NCBI RefSeq assembly: GCF_028583725.1
Contig: NZ_CP110680.1
Span: 1,426,001 to 1,490,000, forward strand
DNA: 64,000 nt
From: Cellulomonas fimi
GTDB taxonomy: Bacteria > Actinomycetota > Actinomycetes > Actinomycetales > Cellulomonadaceae
Direction: 5' to 3'
The notes under the pieces were generated by a model that saw only the letters and a list, made by a program, of their open reading frames with translations, searched no databases and was not told the origin of the DNA. The stretch's first letter is position 1. Each line of letters opens with the position of its first letter. The position numbers and the translations under genes are program-made. Shown in pieces: positions 34,882 through 44,600 of this stretch.

Positions 34882-35861
34882 CCACCGTGCAGACCCCGTC
34901 GTCCCTGACCTCCGGGCCGTCGATCGCGGCGCCGAGGACCGTCGACGCACCCCCGCGGCGGCTCGGCCGTCGGAGGCTCGTCGTCGACTCCGGCGAGCGC
35001 GGCGCGCTGTCGACCGCGGACTGGCGCCGCCCGCTCGTCAAGCACACGTGGCGCACGATGCACCTCGCGCTGCTCGTGCTGCTCGTCGTGTGGTGCCTCG
35101 GCCCGCTGCTGCTGCTCGGCAAGTTCGCGTTCACGCCGACGCAGGACATCCAGAGCACGCCGCTCGCGTTCTTCCCGAACGGCGCCACGATGCAGAACGT
35201 CGAGATGGCGTGGAACAGGTACCACATCGGCCAGTTCTTCATGAACACGGTGTGGGTCGCGCTGGGGTCCTGGTTCATGCAGGTCCTCGTCGCGACGACC
35301 GGCGGCTACGTGCTGTCGGTGCTGCGGCCGGCGTGGGCGCGGGCCCTCAACTGGGCGGTGCTCGCGACGCTGTTCGTGCCGGCCGTCGTGCTGCTCGTGC
35401 CGCTCTACAAGATCGTCGTCGACCCGCCCGTCGGGCCGAGCCTGATCAACAGCTACCTCGCGGTGTGGCTGCCCGCCGGGGCGAGCGCGTTCAACGTCGT
35501 GCTCGTCGCGCGCTTCTTCGACTCGCTGCCGCGCGAGATCTTCGAGGCCGCGCGCATGGACGGCGCCGGACCGTTCCGGCTGTTCCGCAGCATCGTGCTG
35601 CCGATGAGCAAGCCGATCATCGGTGTCGTCTCGGTGTTCGCGGTGATCGCGTCGTGGAAGGACTTCCTGTGGCCCTTCCTCGTCCTGAAGTCCGACGCGG
35701 TCAAGCCGCTGTCGGTCTACCTGCAGTCGATGGCGAACGTCGACAAGGGCACGCTCATGGCGGCGCTCGCGATCTCCACGCTCATCCCGATCGCGATGTT
35801 CCTCGTCTTCCAGCGCATGTTCCTGCGCGGCGCGGGGCTCGGGGGAGCCGTCAAGGGCTGA
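34878..35861 (+). CDS. Sugar ABC transporter permease (MalG-type)
   Basis: 327 residues, GTG overlapping the previous stop (GTGA). A 55-residue polar, Arg-rich N-terminal tail precedes six helices; EAA loop REIFEAARMDGAGPFRLFRS, then VFAVIASWKDFLWPFLVL and the end-piece MFLRGAGLGGAVKG typical of MalG-like permeases. It pairs with the protein at 33907-34881. Confidence 0.92.
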   Translation: MTTVQTPSSLTSGPSIAAPRTVDAPPRRLGRRRLVVDSGERGALSTADWRRPLVKHTWRTMHLALLVLLVVWCLGPLLLLGKFAFTPTQDIQSTPLAFFPNGATMQNVEMAWNRYHIGQFFMNTVWVALGSWFMQVLVATTGGYVLSVLRPAWARALNWAVLATLFVPAVVLLVPLYKIVVDPPVGPSLINSYLAVWLPAGASAFNVVLVARFFDSLPREIFEAARMDGAGPFRLFRSIVLPMSKPIIGVVSVFAVIASWKDFLWPFLVLKSDAVKPLSVYLQSMANVDKGTLMAALAISTLIPIAMFLVFQRMFLRGAGLGGAVKG

Positions 35862-35898
35862 CGAGGTTTTCTGACGGGCTGTCGGATCAGGATCACGG

Positions 35899-35946
35899 CG
35901 GCGGCGACCTCCTCCCGGACGGAACGGTCGCCGCCGCGGTGCGATG
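35899..35946 (+). terminator. Terminator-like hairpin after the alpha-glucoside operon
   Basis: CGGCGGCGACC (35899-35909) pairs with GGTCGCCGCCG (35936-35946), loop 26 nt, 37 nt after the permease stop. Its right arm touches the region just before the ferrochelatase start. Confidence 0.65.
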
Positions 35947-35954
35947 ATCGACGG

Positions 35955-37166
35955 GTGGCCCCCGACACCTCGCTGAGCACCCCCGCGCCCGCTGCCGGTC
36001 CCACCGACCGCACCGCCCCCGTCCCCGCCGACGAGAACCCCGCCGCGCCGTACGACGCGCTGCTGCTGTTCTCCTTCGGCGGCCCGAACGGACCCGACGA
36101 CGTGCTGCCGTTCCTCCGCAACGTCACTGCGGGCAAGGGCATCCCCGACGAGCGGCTCGCCGAGGTCGCCGAGCACTACCACCACTTCGGCGGCGCGAGC
36201 CCGATCAACGCCCAGAACCTCGCCCTGCAGAAGGCGTTGCAGGAGGAGCTCGCCCGGCGCGGCGTCGACCTGCCCGTCGTGTGGGGCAACCGCAACTGGG
36301 AGCCGTACACGCGCGACGCGCTCGCCGCGGCCCACGCCGACGGTGCCCGCCGCATCGTCGCGCTCGTGACCAGCGCCTACGCGTCGTACTCCGGCTGCCG
36401 CCAGTACCGCGAGAACCTGTGGGGCTCGCTCGACGAGCTCGCCGTCGACCTCGGCATGACCGAGGGCGAGCACCCGCTCGTCGCGGACAAGGTGCGCCCG
36501 TACTTCAACCACCCTGGCTTCGTGCAGGCGAACGTCGACGCGGTCGTCGAGGCGTACGAGAAGATCGGCGACCCGGCCGCGCGCCTCGTGTTCGTCACGC
36601 ACTCCATCCCGACGACGATGGAGGAGGCGTCCGCCGTGAGCGGCGCGCCCTACAGCGCGCAGCACCTCGACGTCGCCGCGACCGTCGCCGCCGCCGTCGG
36701 CGAGCGCCTGGGCCGCCCGGTCGAGTGGGACCTCGCGTACTGCTCGCGCTCCGGCCCGCCGAGCCAGCCGTGGCTCGAGCCCGACGTCAACGACCACCTC
36801 GAGGCGCTGCACGGGCAGGGCGTGCGGTCCGTCGTGCTGTCGCCCATCGGGTTCATCTCCGACCACATGGAGGTCGCGTTCGACCTCGACACCGAGGCGC
36901 TCGAGACCGCGCAGGAGCTCGGCCTCACCGCCGTGCGGGCCGACTCCGTCGGCACGCGCGAGCCGTTCGTCCGCGGGCTCGTCGACCTCGTGCTGGAGCG
37001 CGCCGCCCTCGCGCGGGCCCTCGACGCCGGGGCGCCGGCGCCGGTCGGCACCGCGGTCGGTGGCCTCCCCGCCTGGCGCGACGTGTGCCGCCCCGGCTGC
37101 TGCCGCCAGCGCGCGGGCGTCGACTCCGGCATCCCCGCCGCCTGCTCGACCGACCCCCGGTCCTGA
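35955..37166 (+). CDS. cpfC: Coproporphyrin III ferrochelatase (HemH/CpfC)
   Basis: 403 residues from GTG at 35955. Core: [21 protein letters not shown], the catalytic-His region [35 protein letters not shown] and [18 protein letters not shown]. One cysteine in YSGCRQY and three near the C-terminus (DVCRPGCC) fit the [2Fe-2S] cluster of actinobacterial ferrochelatases. An Ala/Pro-rich 30-residue N-terminal tail is extra; a later start is possible. With ChdC next door it makes coprohaem in the coproporphyrin-dependent haem pathway. Confidence 0.93.
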   Translation: MAPDTSLSTPAPAAGPTDRTAPVPADENPAAPYDALLLFSFGGPNGPDDVLPFLRNVTAGKGIPDERLAEVAEHYHHFGGASPINAQNLALQKALQEELARRGVDLPVVWGNRNWEPYTRDALAAAHADGARRIVALVTSAYASYSGCRQYRENLWGSLDELAVDLGMTEGEHPLVADKVRPYFNHPGFVQANVDAVVEAYEKIGDPAARLVFVTHSIPTTMEEASAVSGAPYSAQHLDVAATVAAAVGERLGRPVEWDLAYCSRSGPPSQPWLEPDVNDHLEALHGQGVRSVVLSPIGFISDHMEVAFDLDTEALETAQELGLTAVRADSVGTREPFVRGLVDLVLERAALARALDAGAPAPVGTAVGGLPAWRDVCRPGCCRQRAGVDSGIPAACSTDPRS

Positions 37167-37191
37167 CACCCCTCCCCGGAAGGACGACCAC

Positions 37192-37893
37192 GTGAGCCAC
37201 GCCAGCCCCGACGCCGAGGCCCTCAACGCCACGGTCCGCTACACCATGTGGACCGTCTTCGCGCTCGAGGAGGTCCTGCCCGAGGACGACGCCGAGCGCG
37301 CGCAGCTCATCGCCGCGGCCCAGGACGCGGTCGCCGCCGACGGTCTCGTCGTGCGCGGCTGGTACGACGTCGCCGGTCTGCGTGCCGACGCCGACCTCAT
37401 GGTGTGGTGGCACGCCGAGACGGTCGAGGAGGTGCAGGGCGCCTACCAGCGGCTGCGCGCGAGCGACCTCGGCCGCCACCTGCTGCCCGTGTGGTCCGTC
37501 GTCGGCCTGCACCGCCCCGCCGAGTTCAACCGGTCGCACGTCCCCGCGTTCCTCGCGGGCGAGGACGCCGGCGACTACCTGTGCGTCTACCCGTTCGTCC
37601 GGTCCTACGACTGGTACGTGCTGCCCGACGACGACCGCCGGCGCATGCTCGTCGAGCACGGGCAGGCCGCGCGCGACTACGCCGACGTGCGCGCGAACAC
37701 CGTCTCCGCCTTCGCGCTCGGCGACTACGAGTGGATCCTCGCGTTCGAGGCCGGCGAGCTGCACCGCATCGTCGACCTCATGCGCGACCTGCGCGCGACC
37801 GAGGCGCGCCTGCACGTGCGCGAGGAGGTGCCGTTCTACACCGGCCCGCGCACCACGCTCGAGGCCTGGGCGGACCGTCAGCCGCGCGGCTGA
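37192..37893 (+). CDS. chdC: Coprohaem decarboxylase / haem synthase (HemQ)
   Basis: 233 residues from GTG at 37192 with GGAAGGAC upstream. Chlorite-dismutase-like fold: [61 protein letters not shown] with the key Tyr and the haem-ligand His region, and [19 protein letters not shown]. It decarboxylates coprohaem to haem b, following CpfC 25 nt upstream. Ends in a strong terminator. Confidence 0.94.
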   Translation: MSHASPDAEALNATVRYTMWTVFALEEVLPEDDAERAQLIAAAQDAVAADGLVVRGWYDVAGLRADADLMVWWHAETVEEVQGAYQRLRASDLGRHLLPVWSVVGLHRPAEFNRSHVPAFLAGEDAGDYLCVYPFVRSYDWYVLPDDDRRRMLVEHGQAARDYADVRANTVSAFALGDYEWILAFEAGELHRIVDLMRDLRATEARLHVREEVPFYTGPRTTLEAWADRQPRG

Positions 37894-37914
37894 CCCCCGC
37901 CTGCGTCGACGGCG

Positions 37915-37951
37915 ACCGGCGCCCGTCCCCGCCCGGCGGACGGGCGCCGGT
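37915..37951 (+). terminator. Terminator after chdC
   Basis: ACCGGCGCCCGTCC and GGACGGGCGCCGGT form a perfect 14-bp stem with a 9-nt loop, 21 nt after the stop. The right arm ends only 14 nt before the next start codon, so it also crowds the promoter of the META-domain gene. Confidence 0.85.
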
Positions 37952-37965
37952 GCCATGATCGGGTC

Positions 37966-38325
37966 ATGACGACCCTCCAGGGCACGTGGCGGTTCGAGAC
38001 GCTCGGCGGCGCACCGCTGCCCGACGAGGTGCGGCACGCGCCGTGGCTCACGTTCGACGGAGACGGGCAGGTGTACGGGCTGGCGGGCGTCAACCGCGTC
38101 CGCGGCACGTGGCAGCTCGAAGGGTCACGGCTGACGTTCGGCCCCGTCGTCTCGACCCTCATGGCCGGACCCGACGAGGCGATGGCGTGCGAGCGGCAGG
38201 TCGTCGAGCTGCTCAACAGCGCGCTCGACGTGCACGCCGACGGCGACCACCTGGAGCTGCGGCTCGACGGGACACCGGGCGCGACTCTCGTCCGCGACGA
38301 GCAGGCGGGCGACGCGCCCGCCTGA
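37966..38325 (+). CDS. META-domain protein
   Basis: 119 residues. Repeated pattern LQGTWRFETLGGAPLP, WLTFDGDGQVYGLAGVNRVRGTWQLEGSRLTFGPVVSTLMAGP and MACERQVVELLNSALDV is the META/HslJ fold. No signal peptide. Function in actinobacteria is unknown; HslJ is a heat-inducible protein in E. coli. CATGAT 6 nt before the ATG suggests a leaderless transcript. Confidence 0.82.
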   Translation: MTTLQGTWRFETLGGAPLPDEVRHAPWLTFDGDGQVYGLAGVNRVRGTWQLEGSRLTFGPVVSTLMAGPDEAMACERQVVELLNSALDVHADGDHLELRLDGTPGATLVRDEQAGDAPA

Positions 38326-38330
38326 GCAGC

Positions 38331-38358
38331 CGGGGTCGGCGCCCGTCGCGCGACCCCG
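38331..38358. terminator. Convergent terminator between META and LLM genes
   Basis: CGGGGTCG (38331-38338) pairs with CGACCCCG (38351-38358), 8 bp, 12-nt loop, between two converging genes. Confidence 0.6.
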
Positions 38359-38394
38359 CCGGGGCCGTGGCGACGTCGGCCCGCGGTCGACGGG

Positions 38395-39438
38395 TCAGGC
38401 GGAGGGCGTCCCGAGACCCGGCCAGCGCGCGGCGAGCTCGGTGAGCGTGCGCTCGCGGTCGGCGACGTCGAAGGCCGTGCCCGTCACCATGAGCTCGTCC
38501 GCGCCGGTGCGCGTGGCGAGCGCTGCGAGCTCCTCGACGGCGCGATCCGGCGTCGTCGCGACCTGCGTGCCCGGCGACTGAGCGAAGAGCTCCTCTGCCG
38601 CGCGGGGATCGAGGCCGGCGAGGATCCGCGCCGCCTCGTCGGGCGTGACGACCGGGGCGAGCGGGCGGCCGGTGCGCAGCGCGAGCGTCATGACCCGGCT
38701 CGGGCCCGCGAGGTGCTGCGCCTCCTCCTCGGTGTCGGCGACGAGGACCGAGACCGACACCATGAGGCGCGGGGCGTCGAGCAGCGGCGACGGGCGGAAC
38801 GCGTCGCGGTAGGTCTGCGCGGCCTGCGCGGTGCGGCCCGTCGCGAAGTGGTGCGCGTAGCTGTAGGGCAGGCCGAGCTCGCCCGCGAGCTGCGCGGAGA
38901 ACAGGCTCGACCCGAGGAGCCACGGCTCGGGGCTCGACGTCGCGACGGGGGTCGCGGTCAGCCGCCGCGCGGCCGCCGACGGCGCGACGGACCCGAGCGG
39001 CACGCCGAGCATCGCGAGCACGTCGACGAGCTCCGCCGGGAAGTCCTCCGCACCCAGGCCGTCGACGGTCCGGCGCAGCGCGGCCGCGGTGGCCGGGTCG
39101 GCGCCCGGCGCCCGGCCGATGCCCAGGTCGACGCGGCCCGGGTGCAGCGCCTCGAGCATCGCGAACTGCTCCGCGACCACGAGCGCCGGGTGGTTCGGCA
39201 GCATGACGCCGCCCGACCCGACGCGGATCGAGCGCGTCGCCGCTGCGAGGTGCGCGAGCAGGACGCCCGGCGACGTCGACGCGACCATCGGCATGGCGTG
39301 GTGCTCGGCCACCCAGAACCGGCGGTAGCCGAGCGCGTCGGCCGCCCGGGCCAGCCGGGTCGTCGCCGCGAGCGCGTCGGCGCTGGTCTGGCCCGCGCTG
39401 AGCGGGGCGGTGTCGAGGACGGAGAGCGGGATGGTCAC
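38395..39438 (-). CDS. LLM-class flavin-dependent oxidoreductase
   Basis: 347 residues from GTG at 39438 (VTIPLSVLDTAPL, the common start of this family); a TTG at 39450 would add four residues, and neither has a good ribosome site. Luciferase-like barrel: RFWVAEHHAMPMVASTSPGVLLAHLAA, GSGGVMLPNHPALVVAEQFAMLEALHPGRVDLGIGRAPG, VMVSVSVLVADTEEEAQ. The MsnO8-type subgroup is usually FMN-linked; substrate unknown. Confidence 0.85.
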   Translation of the reverse strand: MTIPLSVLDTAPLSAGQTSADALAATTRLARAADALGYRRFWVAEHHAMPMVASTSPGVLLAHLAAATRSIRVGSGGVMLPNHPALVVAEQFAMLEALHPGRVDLGIGRAPGADPATAAALRRTVDGLGAEDFPAELVDVLAMLGVPLGSVAPSAAARRLTATPVATSSPEPWLLGSSLFSAQLAGELGLPYSYAHHFATGRTAQAAQTYRDAFRPSPLLDAPRLMVSVSVLVADTEEEAQHLAGPSRVMTLALRTGRPLAPVVTPDEAARILAGLDPRAAEELFAQSPGTQVATTPDRAVEELAALATRTGADELMVTGTAFDVADRERTLTELAARWPGLGTPSA

Positions 39439-39567
39439 GTCGAGGGCCAACGCCGCGCCGGGCCGTCGTCATCCCGCGCGCGCCCGACCGTGACGCGACG
39501 CACGCCACGCCGCACGCCGCAGCGCCGATGTCGTCAGCACGTGCGGGCGGCGTCCGTCCGGGACGCG

Positions 39568-40836
39568 TCAGGGGTAGAGGCCGCGGATCTTGTGCGCCTC
39601 CGCGACCCGCCGCACCCCGATGGTGAGCGCCGCGTCGCGCAGCGACACCCCCTCGGCGCTCGCGAGCGACGCGACCGCGCGGTACGACGCGAGCATCCGG
39701 TGCTCGAGCCGCTCCGCGATCTCGTTCTCCGTCCACCAGTACGCCTGGTTGGCCTGCACCCACTCGAAGTACGACACGACGACGCCGCCGGCGTTCGCGA
39801 GGATGTCCGGCACGACGACGACGCCGCGCTCGGCGAGCACCTCGTCGCCCTCGGTCGTCGTCGGCCCGTTGGCCGCCTCGACGACCCACCGCGCCTTGAC
39901 CTGGTGCGCGGTGTCCTCGTCGATCACGCCCTCGACGGCCGCGGGAATGAGGACGTCGACGTCGAGCGACAGCAGCTCCGCGTTGTCGACCGGCTCGCCG
40001 CCCTCGAACTCGTGCACCGCGCCCCCCGCCGCGACGTGCCGCAGCAGCGCGGGCACGTCGAGCCCGTCGGACGACCGCACGCCGCCGTGCTCGTCGCTCA
40101 CCGCGACGACCCGCGCCCCGGCCTCCGCGAGGATGCGTGCCGCGGGAGCCCCGACCTTGCCGAAGCCCTGCACCGCGACCGACACCTCGTCGAGCCGCAC
40201 GCCCGCGTCGCCGAGCGCCGCCTCCGCCGCGTGCACGACGCCCCGCGACGTCGCCGTCGGGCGCCCGAGCGACCCGCCGACGGTGAGCGGCTTGCCCGTC
40301 GTCACCGCCGGGATCGTGTACCCGAGGTTCACCGAGTAGGTGTCCATGATCCACGCCATGGTCTGCTCGTTCGTGCCGATGTCGGGCGCCATGATGTCCC
40401 GCTCGGGGCCGATGATCGGCATGATCTCGCTCGTGTACCGGCGCGTGACGCGCTCGAGCTCGGACTGCGAGTACAGCCGCGGGTCGATCGTCACGCCGCC
40501 CTTCGCGCCGCCGTACGGCACGTCGACGACCGCGCACTTCCACGTCATCCACATCGCGAGCGCGCGCACCTCGTCCGGGTCGACGGACGCCGAGTAGCGC
40601 AGGCCGCCCTTGCCGGGCCCGCGCGAGATGTTGTGCTGCACGCGGTACCCGGTGAAGAGCTCGATCTCGCCGGAGTCACGACGCAGGGGCACGGCCACGT
40701 TCATCTCGCGACGTGGCGTCGCGAGCATCCGGTGCATGCCCTCGTCGTAGCCGAGGATCTGGACGGCGTCCGCCAGCTGGGCCTGCGCGGTCGCCAGCGG
40801 GGACGAGGGACGGGGCGTCGTTGCCGAGTCGGTCAC
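39568..40836 (-). CDS. Glu/Leu/Phe/Val-family (NAD-type glutamate) dehydrogenase
   Basis: 422 residues from GTG at 40836. YRVQHNISRGPGKGGLRYS, the catalytic Lys in GPGKGGLR and KCAVVDVPYGGAKGG, PERDIMAPDIGT, and the nucleotide fold VAVQGFGKVGAPAARIL. Length and sequence fit bacterial GDH (420-residue class) rather than the large catabolic GDH. It links 2-oxoglutarate and ammonium to glutamate; with putA close by on the other strand, glutamate breakdown is plausible. Confidence 0.9.
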   Translation of the reverse strand: MTDSATTPRPSSPLATAQAQLADAVQILGYDEGMHRMLATPRREMNVAVPLRRDSGEIELFTGYRVQHNISRGPGKGGLRYSASVDPDEVRALAMWMTWKCAVVDVPYGGAKGGVTIDPRLYSQSELERVTRRYTSEIMPIIGPERDIMAPDIGTNEQTMAWIMDTYSVNLGYTIPAVTTGKPLTVGGSLGRPTATSRGVVHAAEAALGDAGVRLDEVSVAVQGFGKVGAPAARILAEAGARVVAVSDEHGGVRSSDGLDVPALLRHVAAGGAVHEFEGGEPVDNAELLSLDVDVLIPAAVEGVIDEDTAHQVKARWVVEAANGPTTTEGDEVLAERGVVVVPDILANAGGVVVSYFEWVQANQAYWWTENEIAERLEHRMLASYRAVASLASAEGVSLRDAALTIGVRRVAEAHKIRGLYP

Positions 40837-40908
40837 GTGCCCACCATGCCACCGGATGCTGTGCGCGCCACCGCGGCGCACCCGGGGGTCACCCGCGTGC
40901 CGTGCGCC

Positions 40909-40952
40909 CGTCTCAGCAGAGCTGGGCGTCCGTCTCAGCAGAGCTGGGCGTC
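40909..40952 (-). repeat. Perfect 22-bp tandem duplication over the stop codon of the small secreted protein
   Basis: CGTCTCAGCAGAGCTGGGCGTC at 40909-40930 is repeated exactly at 40931-40952. The second copy contains the last codons and the stop of the gene at 40935-41357; the first lies just past the stop. Confidence 0.95.
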
Positions 40953-41357
40953 CGCCATGGGCTTGAGCACCGAGCCGCCGAGGTGCCGCGAGTGCCGCGC
41001 CGGGACCAGGACGCACGTGCCGAACGTGCCGTTGCTGAACCGTCCCTTGACGAACACGTCCGAGTACCGGCAGTTCACCGACCGCACGGTGTAGGGCGTC
41101 GGCTTGAAGACGTAGACCCCGCCGAGCGCGGCGCCGCAGAACGCCTCGGCGTCCTCGATCGTCGCCATGATCCCCACGTCGCCGTCGGACGCCCCGGGCG
41201 GCGGCGTGAGCGTCGCGACCTCGGTCGGGTCGTCGCCGACGGTGGCGACGGCGGGTGCGGCGACGGCGGGTGCGGCGACGAGGAGGCCGCCGGTCGCGAC
41301 GGCCAGGCCGACGGCGGCGCGCAGGAGACGGGCGCGGACGGGACGGCGGACGAGCAT
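40935..41357 (-). CDS. Small secreted protein of unknown function
   Basis: 140 residues from ATG at 41357. Residues 1-34 are a clear Sec signal peptide (VRARLLRAAVGLAVATGG... with cleavage near AVAAPA). The mature part of about 105 residues holds four cysteines (FCGAALG, VNCRYSDV, GTCVLVPA, and a C-terminal Cys as last residue), enough for two disulfides. No family recognised. The stop codon lies in a 22-bp tandem duplication. It stands alone, divergent from putA. Confidence 0.75.
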   Translation of the reverse strand: MLVRRPVRARLLRAAVGLAVATGGLLVAAPAVAAPAVATVGDDPTEVATLTPPPGASDGDVGIMATIEDAEAFCGAALGGVYVFKPTPYTVRSVNCRYSDVFVKGRFSNGTFGTCVLVPARHSRHLGGSVLKPMADAQLC

Positions 41358-41643
41358 GCGGGCCCCCAGGTGGGTCGACGGCGGTGTCGCACGTCCGCCG
41401 GGGCGGACGCGCCCAGGATGGTGGGGCCGTCGCGACGAGGCAAACCCGGGGCGTGTCGCGTCGTCGCACGTCACGAGGTCGTCCCGGCGGTGCACGACGA
41501 CGACCGCGCAGGTCGCGCACGGCGTGGTCGCGCGGCGCGCTCGCCCGCGCTGGCCCAGACTGTGAGACGTGCCGGGCCGCACCACCCCCCGCGTCCCGGC
41601 CGTGGCCACGACCCGTGGCCGCGCGCGACGAGAGCGAGGTGCG

Positions 41644-44600
41644 ATGGCGACGCCACCGGACGACCGACCCGCACGGGACGACGCGACGGGCGGTGCCCGC
41701 CCCGACGTGGACCCCGGGCGGCCGGCCCCCACGGACCTCGTCGACGACGCCGTCCGGCTCGCACGACGGTGGCTCGACCGCACGTCCGCCGACGAGACGA
41801 GGCGCGAGCGCGCCACCACGCGGCGGCTCGCGGCGCTCGTCGGGTCGCCGGCCGGCCTCGAGCTCGCCGTCCGGTTCGTCGACCGGGTGGCGCGCCCACG
41901 GGACGTGCACGTGGCAGCCCGCGAGCTGGCCGCGCTCGCCGCGAGCGCGCACGCCGCCGACTTCCTCGGGCCCGTCGACCGGGCGATGCTCGCCACCGGC
42001 ACGCGCGTCGCGACGACCCTCCCGGGGGTCGTCGTGCCTGCCGCGCGGCAACGACTGCGCGCGCTCGTCGGGCACCTCGTGGTGGACGAGGACGCCCTCG
42101 GCCGTCACCTCGCCGCGACGCGCGCGGACGGCTACCGGCTCAACCTCAACCTTCTCGGCGAGGCGGTCCTCGGCGAGCACGAGGCCGCCGCCCGGCTGGC
42201 CCGGGTGCGCGCGCTCGTCGAGCGGGACGACGTCGACTACGTGTCGGTCAAGGTGTCCGCCGTCGCGAGCCAGCTCTCGACGTGGGACACCGAGGGCAGC
42301 GCCGACCGCGTCGTCGAGCGCCTCCTGCCCCTCTACGAGGCCGCCGCGGAGCACGGCACCTTCGTCAACCTCGACATGGAGGAGTACCGCGACCTCGCGC
42401 TGACCGTGCGCGTGTTCGAGCAGCTCGCCGCGCACGCGCCGCTGCGCACGGCCTCGTCCGGCATCGCCCTGCAGGCCTACCTGCCGGACGCCGCCGACGC
42501 GTTCGACGAGATCGCGGGCATCGCCGCCCGTCGCGTCGACGACGGCGGGGCGCGCCTCAAGGTGCGGCTCGTCAAGGGCGCCAACCTCGCCATGGAGCGT
42601 GTCGAGGCGGAGCTGCACGGGTGGGCGCAGGCGCCGTACCCGTCGAAGGCGCTCGTCGACGCCGCCTACCTGCGGCTCGTCGACCGGGCGCTCGACCCGG
42701 CCCTGACCCGCGCGCTGCGCGTCGGCGTCGCGAGCCACAACGTCTACCACGTCGCCGTCGCCCACCTGCTGGCCCAGGCCCGCGGCGTGGGGGAGGCGCT
42801 CGACGTCGAGATGCTGCAGGGCATGGCACCCGCGCAGGCCCGCGCGGTGCGCGACGACGTGGGCAGCGTCCTGCTCTACACCCCGGTCGTCGCGCGCAGC
42901 GAGTTCGACGTCGCCGTCTCCTACCTGGTGCGCCGCCTCGAGGAGAACGCGGCGGGGGAGAACTTCCTGCACGCCGCCTTCGCGGGCGGCGACGCCGCGA
43001 TGGACGCCCAGGAGTCGGCCTTCCGCGCGGCCTGGGCGGGCCGCGACCTGCCGAGCACGGCCCCGCGTCGTGTCGCGCGCGTGCCGGGGCCGGCCGTGCC
43101 GCAGGGCACGTCGCCGACCGACTCTGCTCCTGACGGCGGGGTGACCGAGACGCCGGGGTTCGCGAACGCGTCCGACACCGACCCCGCGGCCGCCGAGGCG
43201 CGGGTCTGGGCGCGCGGTCTCGTCGCACGCGACGTCGCTCCGCCACCCGGAGCCGTCGAGGTCGGGACGACGCAGGACGTCGACCGGGTCGTGGCCCGTG
43301 CCGTCGCCGCCGCGGGCGCCTGGGCGGCGACCCCACCGGAGCGTCGCGCGGCGATCCTCCGTGCCGCCGCCGTCGCCCTCGAGCAGGCGCGCGGCGACCT
43401 CGTCGCGACCATGGTGCACGAGGCGTCGAAGACGGTCGCCGAGGCGGACCCCGAGGTCAGCGAGGCCGTCGACTTCGCCCGCTACTACGCCGACCGCGCC
43501 GACGAGCTCGCCGACGGGTCTGTCCCCGGGGCGGTGCACCGCCCGTCCGGCGTCACGGTCGTCACGCCGCCGTGGAACTTCCCCGTCGCGATCCCCGTCG
43601 GCTCCGTCCTCGCGTCGCTCGCGGCCGGCAGCCCCGTGCTGGTGAAGCCCGCACCGGCGACGCCCCGCTGCGCCCGTGTCGCGATGGCCGCGATCCAGCG
43701 CGCGCTCGACGACGCCGGCGCACCTGCCGGGACCCTCACCGTCGTCCTCAGCCCCGAGGGCGACGTCGGGCGTCGCCTCGTCACGCACCCCGACGTCGCA
43801 CGCGTCGTCCTCACCGGGTCGATCGAGACCGCCCGGCTGTTCGCCGGGTGGCGCGACGACCTCGACGTGCTCGCCGAGACGTCCGGGAAGAACGCCCTCG
43901 TCATCACGCCGTCCGCGGACGTCGACCTCGCCGTCGCCGACCTCGTGCGGTCCGCGTTCGGCCACGCCGGCCAGAAGTGCTCCGCCGCGTCGCTCGCGAT
44001 CCTCGTCGGCTCCGCCGGGACCGACGACCGGCTGCGCCGGCAGCTCGCCGACGCCGTCTCGTCGCTGCGCGTCGGGCACAGCGACGACCTCGCGACGAGC
44101 GTGCCGCCCCTCGTCGAGCCCGCCTCCGGCAAGCTGCTGCGCGCGCTCACGACGCTCGACGCGGGGGAGGAGTGGCTCGTCGCCCCGCGAGCGCTCGACG
44201 TCTCCGGGCGTCTCTGGTCACCCGGCGTCCGGCACGGCGTCGCGCCCGGCTCGTGGTTCCACACGACCGAGTGCTTCGGACCCGTGCTCGGCATCATGCG
44301 TGCGCGCACGCTCGACGAGGCCCTGGACTGGCAGAACGCCGTCGCGTTCGGGCTGACGGGCGGCCTGCACTCGCTCGACGAGGACGAGATCACCACGTGG
44401 CTCGACCGCGTCGAGGTCGGCAACGCCTACGTGAACCGCGGGACGACCGGCGCGATCGTGCGACGCCAGCCGTTCGGCGGCTGGAAGGCGTCCGTCGTCG
44501 GTCCGGGTGCGAAGGCGGGCGGCCCGCACTACGTCGCGCAGCTCGGCACCTGGTCCGACGCACCCGACGTGCCCGCCGACGACGACGCGTGGCTCGACTG

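Noticed and set aside
41569..41643. Upstream GTG start for putA
   Set aside because: Possible leaderless start, but the extra 25 residues are Arg-rich and ATG 41644 has a ribosome site; kept only as an alternative.
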